A DNA stretch of 64,000 nt from Ilumatobacter coccineus YM16-304. Lineage in GTDB: Bacteria; Actinomycetota; Acidimicrobiia; Acidimicrobiales; Ilumatobacteraceae. Of this stretch, positions 16,961 through 25,441 are shown in pieces. The position numbers were made by a program, and so were the translations under genes. Every line of letters starts with the position of its first letter. Within the stretch, counting starts at the first letter, position 1. Location of the stretch: contig NC_020520.1 in assembly GCF_000348785.1 (NCBI RefSeq), forward strand, positions 3,410,001 to 3,474,000. Direction: 5' to 3'. Under the pieces are notes generated by a model. That model saw nothing but the letters and a program-made list of their open reading frames with translations, was not told the DNA's origin and made no database searches.

Positions 16961-18469
16961 TCAGCCTCCGAACGAACCGCTGGTTCCTTCGAAGTCCTGG
17001 AATTCGCCGCGGGACTCGAATGCGAGCGTCCCGTCGTTGACCACGACTTCCTGCAGCTGAGCGGCTTCGGTCCAGTAGGCGTCGTTGACACCGTCGAGCT
17101 GGAGCGTGCCACCGAGCAGCAGGTCGTTGGTGTAGCTGCCGTTCCAGACCGCAGCCATCAGGTTCACTCGGTTGAGGCCACCCGGCATGGCAGCGGCGTC
17201 GCGGACGACGTCGGCCACCATCTGGCCGTAGAGCACACCCGTGGAGTACGAGCCGTCAGCACAGCTGACGTCGCCGTACTCGGCGAGGATTTCTTCGGTC
17301 TGCTGGATTGCGGGATCGTCGGCGTACGCCGGGTCACCACACACCTTGTTCGAGTTGGCCAGGTACGGGCCGGCGCCGTCGGCGCTCAGCGTTGCCGCTG
17401 CGTCGATGACCGGCTCGAAGAACGACGACAGGTTGTTGCACGTGTACGACATGTACGTACGCGGGCGCCATTCGGAGCTGGCGAGCGCCACCGTGGTCTG
17501 CGAGCAGAACTTGGCGGTCGTGCCGGCGAAGAATGCCTGTGCATCGGAGTCGATGAGCGTCGTCATCTCGTTGGTGACGTCGGCGGCTGCCGGGTCGTGG
17601 AGCTGTTCCGACACGACCTCGAGGCCAGCACACTGCTCGGAGTTGTTGAGCGTGTTCTGGTACGTCGTACCGAAGTCGTTGTTCATGAACAGACCGGCGA
17701 CGGTTGCGCCTTCACCGAACTCGTCCTTCACCGCCGTGCACCAGATGTTGGTCTCGGTGGCGTAGTTCAGGATGTTGCCGACCGTCCACGGGAAGTTCGC
17801 CGGGTCGCCCCAGTTGGGGAAGCCCGACGAGTTGAAGAGCTGCGGGATGCAGGCTTCCTGCGTGATCGGACGGATCGCGAAGTTCACCGGCGTGCCGATG
17901 TTGTGCACGAAGGCGAAGATGTCGTCGCCGTCGATCATCTCTTCGACGTTGGCCACGGCGCGGCCTGCTTCGTAGCCGTCGTCACGAGCGACGAGCACGA
18001 GGTCCTTGCCGTCGATCGGGTCGGTGGCGTTGATGTAGTCGAAGTACATCTGCATGCCTTCGCCGATCGCACCGAATGCGGCGAGCGCACCCGACTGCGG
18101 GAGCGTCTGACCGATACGGATCTCGTCGCCGTCGACACCCTGAGTTGCTTCCCAGTCGTCGGGGCACTCGTCGAGGTCGAGCGTGGTTCCCGCTGCGATC
18201 TCGACGGCGCCTTCGAGTGCGAGCGCTTCGCCGGAAGGAGCTTCTTCCTCCGCCGGAGCGTCTTCCTCGGCCGGTGCGTCTTCTTCAGCCGGTGCGTCTT
18301 CCTCGGCCGGTGCGTCTTCTTCGGCTGGTGCGTCTTCTTCGGCCGGTGCTTCGGCCTCGGTCGTTGCTGGTTCGTCGGCGTCGCCACCGTCGTCGTCGCT
18401 GCCACATGCAGCGAAGATCAGGCCGGCGGCCATGATCGTCGCCACGCTGCGCGTAGTACGTGATCGCAT
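16961..18469 (-). CDS. livK: branched-chain amino acid-type ABC transporter substrate-binding lipoprotein
   Basis: A 502-residue extracellular binding protein that delivers a ligand to the LivHM channel. The lipobox is FAAC (Cys22), after AGLIF. It is followed by a long acidic linker with repeated AEEDAP units (about residues 39-77), which probably spaces the domain from the membrane. The type I periplasmic-binding core then starts at IRIGQTLPQSGALAAFG and includes FVHNIGTPVN and LFMNNDFGTTY. Start ATG 18469 has a strong AGGGGAG site. It is the last gene of the liv operon, 89 bp after livM. The ligand may be branched-chain amino acids or another small amide or acid. Confidence 0.9.
   Translation of the reverse strand: MRSRTTRSVATIMAAGLIFAACGSDDDGGDADEPATTEAEAPAEEDAPAEEDAPAEEDAPAEEDAPAEEDAPAEEEAPSGEALALEGAVEIAAGTTLDLDECPDDWEATQGVDGDEIRIGQTLPQSGALAAFGAIGEGMQMYFDYINATDPIDGKDLVLVARDDGYEAGRAVANVEEMIDGDDIFAFVHNIGTPVNFAIRPITQEACIPQLFNSSGFPNWGDPANFPWTVGNILNYATETNIWCTAVKDEFGEGATVAGLFMNNDFGTTYQNTLNNSEQCAGLEVVSEQLHDPAAADVTNEMTTLIDSDAQAFFAGTTAKFCSQTTVALASSEWRPRTYMSYTCNNLSSFFEPVIDAAATLSADGAGPYLANSNKVCGDPAYADDPAIQQTEEILAEYGDVSCADGSYSTGVLYGQMVADVVRDAAAMPGGLNRVNLMAAVWNGSYTNDLLLGGTLQLDGVNDAYWTEAAQLQEVVVNDGTLAFESRGEFQDFEGTSGSFGG
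18240..18347 (-). repeat. six 18-bp tandem repeats inside livK
   Basis: Five near-identical 18-bp units (18258-18347) plus one degenerate unit encode the AEEDAP linker of the binding lipoprotein. The number of units is likely to vary between strains by slippage. Confidence 0.85.
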
Positions 18470-18558
18470 ATTGCTCCCCTTGTGTTGTTGTTGCTGAGTG
18501 TTCAGCTCTTGAACCGACGGCAGCACCGTCGGAGATGTGTGTGGATCCGGGCGTTGGT

Positions 18559-19800
18559 TCACGCGTCGCCGGACGGATCGCTGGGTGTGACCGTAGTCTC
18601 ATCCGGCGGCGGCGTGCCAGCACCCGCTGTCGAACCTGCCAGCGCCGGCATCTTCGGAAGGATCCGAACGAACTTGGCCTTGATCTGACGGACACCGGAA
18701 ATGATGCCGCCAGGCAGGAAGAACGTCAGCACGATCAGCATCGCGCCCATGATCAGCGGACCGGTCGGACCCTGCAGCCAGCGCTCGGGAATCCCGGGCA
18801 GATTCTGGGTGTCGGAGGCCCACGCCGGGATGAAGGCGATGACGAGCCCGCCGACGACGGCACCCGACAGCGTGCCGACGCCGCCGACCACCATGCCGAC
18901 GATGAAGAAGATCGAGATCAACTGCGTGAAGTCACCGGGCGAGGCGATGCCGAGTTCGGCGACATAGACCATGCCGCCCACACCGCCGAGCGCCGACGCC
19001 ACACCGAACGACATCGTCTTGTAGAACGACAGGTTGATGCCGGTGACCGCTGCGCTGGTCTCGTTGTCACGCACGGCCCGCAGTGCTCGGCCCGGACGGC
19101 TCTTGACGAGGTTGCCCACCATCTTGAAGCAGATGAACGCCAAGACCACCATGACGAAGAACGTCCAGATGCGCTGTTCTTCCTTGCCCGACAGGTCGCC
19201 GTCGCCGAAGAACTTGCCGATCAGCGGGATCTTCTGCATGCCCGTGGCGGCACCGTCGAGCGGCAACCAATCGGGCGGCACCAGATCGGAATCGGTGAGC
19301 TTGCCGGCGGCACCGGCGGTCTGATCTTCGAGCACCTTGAGCTGCACGATCGACGGGAACACGGCCGCCAGGCCCAGCGTGACGAGTGCGAGGTAGAGGC
19401 CTCGGATTCGCAGCGCCGGGATGCCGAATGCCATACCGAGCAGGAAGCACACCGGGATCACGACGAGCAGCGACGTGAACCATGCCCAGTTGTGGTCGGC
19501 GACCAACCACGACGAGAGATAGGCGCCGGTGCCGAAGAAGAATCCCTGTCCGAGCGAGAGTTGGCCGGTGAATCCGGCCACGACCTGCAGCCCGAGAATG
19601 GCGATCATGAACGAGATCGCCTTGGTGACGCGTGGCAGGCCGATCGCGTACTTGTTGTCGAGGAGGGTGATCTGCCCGGTGTCGTTGAACGCGAACGCCA
19701 CGATCACCAGCAGGAGGATGAAGAGCCCCCAGCCGAGCCACTTGTAGTTGGCATAGCCGGCCGTGCCCTGGGTGAATTCGAAACGAGGTGAATTTGCCAT
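18559..19800 (-). CDS. livM: branched-chain amino acid ABC transporter permease LivM
   Basis: A 413-residue membrane permease with about ten hydrophobic segments. The family core is ILGLQVVAGFTGQLSLGQGFFFGTGAYL near residue 70 and IPALRIRGLYLALVTLG; the cytoplasmic loop that contacts the ATPases is RALRAVRDNETSAAVTGI. Compared with shorter LivM proteins it has an insertion of about 50 residues (LTDSDLVPPDWLPLDGAATG region) and a Thr/Pro-rich C-terminal tail. The start at 19800 has a GGAGTCGAC site. It sits 8 nt after livH on the same transcript. Confidence 0.92.
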   Translation of the reverse strand: MANSPRFEFTQGTAGYANYKWLGWGLFILLLVIVAFAFNDTGQITLLDNKYAIGLPRVTKAISFMIAILGLQVVAGFTGQLSLGQGFFFGTGAYLSSWLVADHNWAWFTSLLVVIPVCFLLGMAFGIPALRIRGLYLALVTLGLAAVFPSIVQLKVLEDQTAGAAGKLTDSDLVPPDWLPLDGAATGMQKIPLIGKFFGDGDLSGKEEQRIWTFFVMVVLAFICFKMVGNLVKSRPGRALRAVRDNETSAAVTGINLSFYKTMSFGVASALGGVGGMVYVAELGIASPGDFTQLISIFFIVGMVVGGVGTLSGAVVGGLVIAFIPAWASDTQNLPGIPERWLQGPTGPLIMGAMLIVLTFFLPGGIISGVRQIKAKFVRILPKMPALAGSTAGAGTPPPDETTVTPSDPSGDA

Positions 19801-19808
19801 GTCGACTC

Positions 19809-20699
19809 CTAGACCCTCTCCACCTGCGGCGTGCCGAACAGGCCAGACGGTTTGAAGAGCAAGACGAGCATCAACACCACCACCGCAGCACCGAGGCTGA
19901 GTTCGTTCGGGATCCGCAGGTACGGCACGGCGATGCTCTGGACCAGGCCGATGGCCAGGCCACCGATGATCGAACCGCCGAGGCTGTCGAGCCCACCGAG
20001 TGCCGCTGCCGACACGGCGAAGATGAGACCCGACACCATCACGCTCGGTTCGAGCTGACGGATCGGGGCAGCCACGAAGACGCAGACGCCGAGCGTGCCG
20101 ACAGCCGCCGCGATCGCCCAGCCGAACTGGAGCGTCGGGCCGACCTTGATGCCGACGAGTTCACTCGACTCGAGGTTCGACGACACGGCGCGGAACGCCA
20201 GGCCGATCTTGGTCTTGTTGAGCAGCAGCGTGAGGCCACCGGCGACCACGGCGACCGTGATCAGCGTGAACACCGTGTACCACGAGAGGCTGGCGTTGCC
20301 GATCGAGAACACGCTGCCCGACGGGAACAGTTCGGGGAACCGCTGCGGGTCGAAGCGCCAGACGATGCCGGCGATCGCGTTGATCATCAGGAACAAGCCC
20401 AACGTGATGATGACCAGTGGCAGGTGGTCGGCCGGGTCGAACGGACGGATCAACGTCCGTTCGATGCCAGCGGCCGCAACTGCGCTGATCAACATGCCGA
20501 GGATGACGGCACCCCACATCGGGATGCCCTGCTGCGTGGCGAGCACCCAGACGATGAATCCGCCGAACATGGCGAACTCGCCCTGGGCGAAGTTGATGAG
20601 TGTGGTCGCCTTGAAGATCATGACGAGTGCCATTGCGATCAAGGCGTAGGTGGATCCGTTCGACAGTCCGTCGAAGATGCGTGCGAGAAAGAGTTCCAT
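19809..20699 (-). CDS. livH: branched-chain amino acid ABC transporter permease LivH
   Basis: A 296-residue membrane permease pairing with LivM. The opening FDGLSNGSTYALIAMALVMIFK and NFAQGEFAMFGGF are diagnostic of LivH, and the ATPase-contacting loop is FRAVSSNLESSELVGI. About eight membrane segments are visible. It follows livF by 6 nt and precedes livM by 8 nt. Length and ends are standard, with no sign of damage. Confidence 0.92.
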   Translation of the reverse strand: MELFLARIFDGLSNGSTYALIAMALVMIFKATTLINFAQGEFAMFGGFIVWVLATQQGIPMWGAVILGMLISAVAAAGIERTLIRPFDPADHLPLVIITLGLFLMINAIAGIVWRFDPQRFPELFPSGSVFSIGNASLSWYTVFTLITVAVVAGGLTLLLNKTKIGLAFRAVSSNLESSELVGIKVGPTLQFGWAIAAAVGTLGVCVFVAAPIRQLEPSVMVSGLIFAVSAAALGGLDSLGGSIIGGLAIGLVQSIAVPYLRIPNELSLGAAVVVLMLVLLFKPSGLFGTPQVERV

Positions 20700-20705
20700 C
20701 TGTCG

Positions 20706-21458
20706 TCAGACTCCCAGGTAGGCCTTGCGGATTTTGTCGTCGTGCATGAGTTCCTGTGCCGGCCCGTCGAACGAGATCTGACCCGACTCGATCACGTAGC
20801 CCCGGTCGGCGACCGCCAGCGCGAGCTGGGCGTTCTGTTCGACGACGAGCATGGTCATGCCCGTCTCCTTGTTGATCTCCGCGAAGCGGTTGAAGAGGTC
20901 CTGCACGATGAGCGGTGCGAGTCCGAGCGACGGCTCGTCGAGCAGCAGCAGTTCCGGGCGCGACATCAGCGCTCGAGACACGGCGAGCATCTGCTGCTCA
21001 CCACCCGACAGGCTGCCCGCACGCTGGTTGCGGCGCTCACGGAGCACCGGGTACACGTCGAACCAGCGATCCATGTCGGCTTCGACCTCGTCGTCGTCAC
21101 GGATGTACGCCCCGACCCGGAGGTTGTCTTCGACCGACAGTTCGTTGAGCGTGCCACGACCCTGCGGGACGTGGGCGACACCCTTGCGGACGATGTCGGG
21201 GGCCTTGATGCCACCGATCTCCTCGCCCTTGAACTTGACGCTGCCCTCGACCGGGATCATGCCCGACACCGCTCGCAGCGTGGTGGTCTTGCCGGCGCCG
21301 TTGGCTCCGAGGATGACCACGATCTCGCCGGTCTCGACGTGGAAGTCGAAACCGTGGAGGACCTGGATCTGGCCGTAGCCGCCCCGCAGGCCCGTGACCT
21401 CGAGCACCCGGTCGCCCGGCGTGGATGCTGCGGTCGATGGTGTGGTGTTGTCGCTCAT
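20706..21458 (-). CDS. livF: branched-chain amino acid ABC transporter ATPase LivF
   Basis: A 250-residue ATPase. Walker A is GANGAGKTT, the ABC signature is LSGGEQQML, Walker B is LLLLDEPSLGL and the switch His is replaced by Gln-Asn in VVEQNAQLAL, which is normal for LivF. VPQGRGTLNELSVEDNL is the characteristic LivF segment. Start ATG 21458 overlaps the livG stop (ATGA), so the two are translationally coupled. An 18-residue Ser/Thr/Pro N-terminal extension precedes the conserved domain. Confidence 0.92.
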   Translation of the reverse strand: MSDNTTPSTAASTPGDRVLEVTGLRGGYGQIQVLHGFDFHVETGEIVVILGANGAGKTTTLRAVSGMIPVEGSVKFKGEEIGGIKAPDIVRKGVAHVPQGRGTLNELSVEDNLRVGAYIRDDDEVEADMDRWFDVYPVLRERRNQRAGSLSGGEQQMLAVSRALMSRPELLLLDEPSLGLAPLIVQDLFNRFAEINKETGMTMLVVEQNAQLALAVADRGYVIESGQISFDGPAQELMHDDKIRKAYLGV

Positions 21459-22231
21459 GATGCGGGTGCTCCCAGGTAGGCCTCGATGACGGCCGGGTTC
21501 TCTTGCACCTCGGACGGCAGGCCCTGTGCGATCTTCTTGCCGAAGTCGAGCACCACCACCTTCTCCGAGATGCTCATGACCAGTCCCATGTGGTGCTCGA
21601 CCAAGAGGATCGTGAGGTCGTAGTCGGTGCGGATCTTCTGGATGACCAGCGACAGTTCGTCGACCTCGCTGTGGGTCAGCCCGGTCGCCGGCTCGTCGAG
21701 CATGAGCAGCTTCGGGTTGCCCATGAGGGCCCGGGCCAGCTCGATGCGCTTCAGCGTGCCGTACGGCAGTCCGGCGCACTGCTGGAAGGCGACGCCGGCC
21801 AGGTCGAGGTCGGCGAGAATCGTGAAGGCCTGCGAAGCGAGTTCGGCTTCTTCCTTCTTGCGGCCGATGTTGAGCATCGACGAGAAGAAGTTGCCCTTCG
21901 AACGCACGTGTGCACCCGCCATCACGTTCTCGATCACGCTCATGCGGTCCCAGAGCGCCAGGTTCTGGAAGGTGCGGAAGATGCCGACCTGCGAAATCAG
22001 GTGCGGAGCGACGTCGCTCGATCCGCCGACCAGGTCGCCGCCGTTGAATCGGATCGAACCGGTCGTCGGATCGTAGATCCGGCTGATCACGTTGAACATC
22101 GTGGTCTTACCGGCGCCGTTCGGCCCGATGAGACCGCAGATGGATCCTTCTTCGATGTCGAACGTGACGTCGCTCAGCGCGACGATTCCTCCGAAGCGCA
22201 CCGAGATGTCATTCACCTCGAGTAGTGCCAT
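21455..22231 (-). CDS. livG: branched-chain amino acid ABC transporter ATPase LivG
   Basis: A 258-residue ATPase and first gene of the liv operon. Walker A is GPNGAGKTT, Walker B is LLMLDEPATGL and the H-loop is LLVEHHMGLVM. The ABC signature is the LivG variant (LPYGTLKRIELARAL) rather than LSGGQ. FRTFQNLALWDRMSVIENV matches LivG. Start ATG 22231 is preceded by AGGGGG at good spacing. The operon promoter must lie in the 232-bp divergent gap with the metalloprotease gene. Confidence 0.92.
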   Translation of the reverse strand: MALLEVNDISVRFGGIVALSDVTFDIEEGSICGLIGPNGAGKTTMFNVISRIYDPTTGSIRFNGGDLVGGSSDVAPHLISQVGIFRTFQNLALWDRMSVIENVMAGAHVRSKGNFFSSMLNIGRKKEEAELASQAFTILADLDLAGVAFQQCAGLPYGTLKRIELARALMGNPKLLMLDEPATGLTHSEVDELSLVIQKIRTDYDLTILLVEHHMGLVMSISEKVVVLDFGKKIAQGLPSEVQENPAVIEAYLGAPAS

Positions 22232-22264
22232 AGATCCCCCTGTGATCTGCCGTCATGTGCAAGG

Positions 22265-22278
22265 TGTGTCGGACGACA
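22265..22278. promoter_or_regulatory. possible operator in the liv leader
   Basis: An inverted repeat GTGTCG-GA-CGACAC about 34 bp upstream of the livG start, next to a second small palindrome (ACCTCAGAGGT on the minus strand). It lies between the likely promoter and the start codon, where a repressor or an attenuating hairpin could act. This is position-based inference only. Confidence 0.35.
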
Positions 22279-22463
22279 CCTCTGAGGTCGGCAACGTAGC
22301 ACGACAGCCTCGTTGCCACTTCAATCCGTTCGAGATCTGCGACCAACAATCTCGGTCAACTCGCGGACCAATGGTGAGAGGAACCACAAAGTTTCGCGAA
22401 AGGAGTGTTCGCGTAGTAAGGCCCGCGTGTCGGCAGGGTTCGACGCTGCCTAGAGTCGTCGTC

Positions 22464-24098
22464 GTGGGCAAACGACTCGCACTCATCGCCTCGGCAACCC
22501 TCGTCCTCGCAGCGTGCGGCGCCCCCGCCTCGCTCGTCAGCAGCGAACGATCCGACGAGATCCGCCCGACGGCGTTGAACGACGACCCCTTCGAACCGAC
22601 GACCCCGACCGAGGTCGAGGTCGATGTCACCACCGATCCGGACGATCCCGACACGGCCCAGACCGACCCGTCGACGACCACGGTCACCGAACCCATCGTG
22701 GTCGATCCCGACGCCATCGACTTCGGCGCCGACAAGCCCGAGCGTTCGTACGACGATTTCCTGCTCGCCGCCGTCAGCGACATCGACGCGTGGTTCACCG
22801 AGGAGTTCCCCGACGCGTTCGGCATCGCCTGGGAGCCGCTCGAGGGTTCGGTCTACGCCGGATACCCCGAACGGACCGACGCGCTCCCCGGCTGCGGCGA
22901 GGCGGTCACCCGATACGAAGACCTCCAGCAGTTCGTGGCGTTCTACTGCCCGGTCGGCGACTTCATCGTCTACGACGACGGCGACGAACCGATCCGCTTC
23001 GCCGACGGCACCACGCTCGACCCGATCCTCTTCTCACTCGCAGCCGAGTTCGGGCCCGCCACCATCGGCATCGTGCTCGCCCACGAATACGGACACGCCG
23101 TGCAACAGCGAACCGGCGCCCTCGACCGCAACCTGGCGACCGTCACCACCGAGCAACAAGCCGACTGCATCGCCGGCGCCTGGGCCGGACGCGCCGCCAG
23201 CGGCCTGGCACCGGGCGTGCCCTTCACCGATGCCGACATCCGCGCCGGTCTCATCTCGATGATCACCGTCCAAGATCCCGTCGGCACCGACCCCACCGCC
23301 CCCGGCGGACACGGATCCGGCTTCGACCGCGTCGGAGCGTTCCAGGTCGGCTTCCGCGACGGCCTCGCACGATGCGCCGAACTCATCGACGATCCCCTGC
23401 CGATCACGCCGTTGCAGTTCCTCGGCGAACAGGACTTCCAGAGCGGCGGCAACGCCACGTTCGGTTTCGACGAAGCCAACGCCGAACTCTTCAGCTTCCT
23501 CGTGCCCGACCTCAACCTGCTCTACGACAACGACCTCGACGTTGCGTTCCCCAACTTCGAACAACTCGAACTCGTCCCCACCCAGACCGAGGCCGAGGTC
23601 GTGTGCGCCAACCCGGTCGGCGTGTACGACGACGGCATCGTCCTGTGCCTCGAGTCGAACACCGCCTTCCTCAACGAACCTGTCGCCCGACAGCTCTACG
23701 ACGACTTCGGCGACTTCGGCCCCGGCTACATCCTCGGCATCGCCTGGGCCGAAGCAGCCCAGATCTCGGCAAACTCGACCGCCACCGGCGAAGAACGCCA
23801 ACTGCGCAACGACTGCCTCACCGGCAACTGGGTTCGCACCGTCATCCCCGAACTCGACGCCAACGGCAACCTGGTCATCGTCACCGACCCGACAACCGGC
23901 GAGAACCGCATCCTGCTCCCCGAGCCGCGCGACCCCGGCCGCACCGCGTCGATCTCACCCAACGACCTCACCGAAGCGATCCAGACCGCCATCCTCATCG
24001 GCGACCTCTCCCAAGACGAGAACATCAACGGCAGCGCCTTCGAGAAGATCGACGCCTTCCGCCAAGGCATCCTCAACGGCATCACCGCCTGCACGTAA
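22464..24098 (+). CDS. lipoprotein zinc metallopeptidase (YpfJ/neutral-zinc-peptidase-like)
   Basis: A 544-residue exported protein. The lipobox is LAAC (Cys18), followed by a Thr/Asp-rich linker to about residue 90. The zinc motif HEYGH is at 207-211, in VLAHEYGHAVQQR, with TTEQQADCIAGAWAG about 20 residues later providing the third ligand. This spacing is that of the YpfJ-like putative neutral zinc metallopeptidases. Several Cys pairs suggest disulfides. The C-terminal 300 residues are longer than usual for the family. GTG 22464 is chosen because it starts the signal peptide. The substrate is unknown, probably an envelope protein. Confidence 0.8.
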   Translation: MGKRLALIASATLVLAACGAPASLVSSERSDEIRPTALNDDPFEPTTPTEVEVDVTTDPDDPDTAQTDPSTTTVTEPIVVDPDAIDFGADKPERSYDDFLLAAVSDIDAWFTEEFPDAFGIAWEPLEGSVYAGYPERTDALPGCGEAVTRYEDLQQFVAFYCPVGDFIVYDDGDEPIRFADGTTLDPILFSLAAEFGPATIGIVLAHEYGHAVQQRTGALDRNLATVTTEQQADCIAGAWAGRAASGLAPGVPFTDADIRAGLISMITVQDPVGTDPTAPGGHGSGFDRVGAFQVGFRDGLARCAELIDDPLPITPLQFLGEQDFQSGGNATFGFDEANAELFSFLVPDLNLLYDNDLDVAFPNFEQLELVPTQTEAEVVCANPVGVYDDGIVLCLESNTAFLNEPVARQLYDDFGDFGPGYILGIAWAEAAQISANSTATGEERQLRNDCLTGNWVRTVIPELDANGNLVIVTDPTTGENRILLPEPRDPGRTASISPNDLTEAIQTAILIGDLSQDENINGSAFEKIDAFRQGILNGITACT

Positions 24099-24104
24099 TA
24101 CCTC

Positions 24105-24224
24105 GTTCGGCCTCACCGCAACCCGCCTGCACCCACGCACGATCGGCCGAACGCCAGCCGTAACGATTGGTTCGGCCTCACCGCGACCCGCCTGCACCCA
24201 CGCACGATCGGCCGAACGCCAGCC
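24105..24224. repeat. 55-bp direct repeat pair
   Basis: Two almost identical 55-bp copies (24105-24159 and 24170-24224) separated by 10 bp, directly after the metallopeptidase stop. Each begins GTTCGGCC and contains GGCCGAAC near its end, so each could fold into a hairpin with an 8-bp stem. The second is followed by a CGCCAGC/GCTGGCG hairpin. This is part of the 371-bp gap 24099-24469, which has no supported gene. Confidence 0.8.
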
Positions 24225-24263
24225 TTGCTCGCTGGCGCTCACTGCGGCGGCACCCATCAACGG

Positions 24264-24393
24264 CTCGCGACGACATCTGGCCTGGGTAGAAATCACCCTC
24301 AACGGACTTCGCGACGACATCTGGCCTGGGCAGAAATCACCCCCAACGACCCTCGCGACCACATCTGGCCAGGGCAAAAATCACCCCCAACGG
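24264..24393. repeat. three tandem ~43-bp repeats
   Basis: Three degenerate copies at 24264-24306, 24307-24350 and 24351-24393, each with the word CATCTGGCCTGGGCAGAAAT or a variant. The core TCTGGCCTGGGCAGA is a near palindrome. A frame runs through the array (WPGQKSPP-like peptide), but it is unlikely to be a gene. Units abut without unique spacers, so this is not a CRISPR array. Confidence 0.8.
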
Positions 24394-24469
24394 CCCTCGC
24401 GTGCCGTTTTGCTCCTGGGATCCGTCATCCGTGATTGATCTGCGGGGTAAAACCGGGGAGTCAGGGTCC

Positions 24470-25411
24470 TCAGAGGGTCGGGAGGAGGTCGGTCAGGATC
24501 TGTGTGAGTTCGACGGGGCGATCGCCCTGGATGCTGTGGCCGGCACCGTCGACGACGCGGATGTCGATGTCCGGCTGACGGCGGCGAGCCTCGGCGACGT
24601 CGTCGTCGTCGACCACCGGCGACACCGAACCGCGGATCAGCGTCAACGGGCACGACACCGACTCGAAGTCGTCCCACATCGGCGTCGTGCCGGCGTCGAC
24701 CACGGGTGCGTCGCCCGACGCCTCGTCGGGACGCGACCTGGCATGGCTCGAACGGTCGTAGCGCCACTGCCACGAACCGTCGGGCGACTGCTTGGCGTTG
24801 TGCAGGATCCCGCGACGCAACGACGACTCCGAGCGCGTCGGATTGTGCTCGATGGTCCGGGCGAGCAGATCGTCGAAGCTGGCAAACTCCTGCGGCCCGT
24901 CGACGAAGTCGATGACCGCCTTCGCCTTCTGCTGATTGACGCCCGGCGTGATGTCGACCATCACGAGCGCCGGGACGAGGTGCGGATGGCGCGCCGCCAA
25001 CTCCATCGCTGTGAGCCCACCCAGCGACATGCCGACGACGAGGCTGACATCAGGAGCGAGTGCAGCGACCACTCCCGCGATGTCGTCGGCCAGATTGACC
25101 GGGCTGTACGCGCCATCGGCCCGCCAGTCGGAGTGCCCGTGTCCGGGCAGATCGACGGCCAACGCCGGTCGGCCGAGCGCCAGCGCGACCGTGTCCCAGG
25201 TGTGAGCATTCTGCGCGCCGCCGTGGACGAACACGACCTCGGGTGACCCGCTCCCCCAACGCAGCACGCTGATCGACCGGCCCGGATCGTGCTCGACGTC
25301 GACCGCGACTCGTTCGACCGGCGGCACCTCGGCGACGTCGAGGTCGAACTCGGCGATGTTCTCGTCGAACAGCCCGAACTCGTCGTACTCGATCATCTGC
25401 GGTTCGCTCAT
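24470..25411 (-). CDS. alpha/beta hydrolase
   Basis: A 313-residue alpha/beta-hydrolase-fold enzyme. The oxyanion region is FVHGGAQNAHTW, the nucleophile elbow is VGMSLGG, and the catalytic His is in DGAGHSIQGDRP at the C-terminus; an acid in the VSPVVDDDDV region is likely. The N-terminal 30 residues are acidic and specific to this protein. It is the last of three minus-strand genes (glycosyltransferase, L,D-transpeptidase, hydrolase); the 30-bp gap to the transpeptidase suggests co-transcription. Ester or lactone hydrolysis is likely, with unknown substrate. Confidence 0.85.
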   Translation of the reverse strand: MSEPQMIEYDEFGLFDENIAEFDLDVAEVPPVERVAVDVEHDPGRSISVLRWGSGSPEVVFVHGGAQNAHTWDTVALALGRPALAVDLPGHGHSDWRADGAYSPVNLADDIAGVVAALAPDVSLVVGMSLGGLTAMELAARHPHLVPALVMVDITPGVNQQKAKAVIDFVDGPQEFASFDDLLARTIEHNPTRSESSLRRGILHNAKQSPDGSWQWRYDRSSHARSRPDEASGDAPVVDAGTTPMWDDFESVSCPLTLIRGSVSPVVDDDDVAEARRRQPDIDIRVVDGAGHSIQGDRPVELTQILTDLLPTL

Positions 25412-25441
25412 GGTGCGAACCTACCCAACCCCGCGCGGGCG

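Noticed and set aside
24264-24393. A CRISPR array.
   Set aside because: The three ~43-bp units abut without unique spacers, are degenerate, and no cas genes are present.
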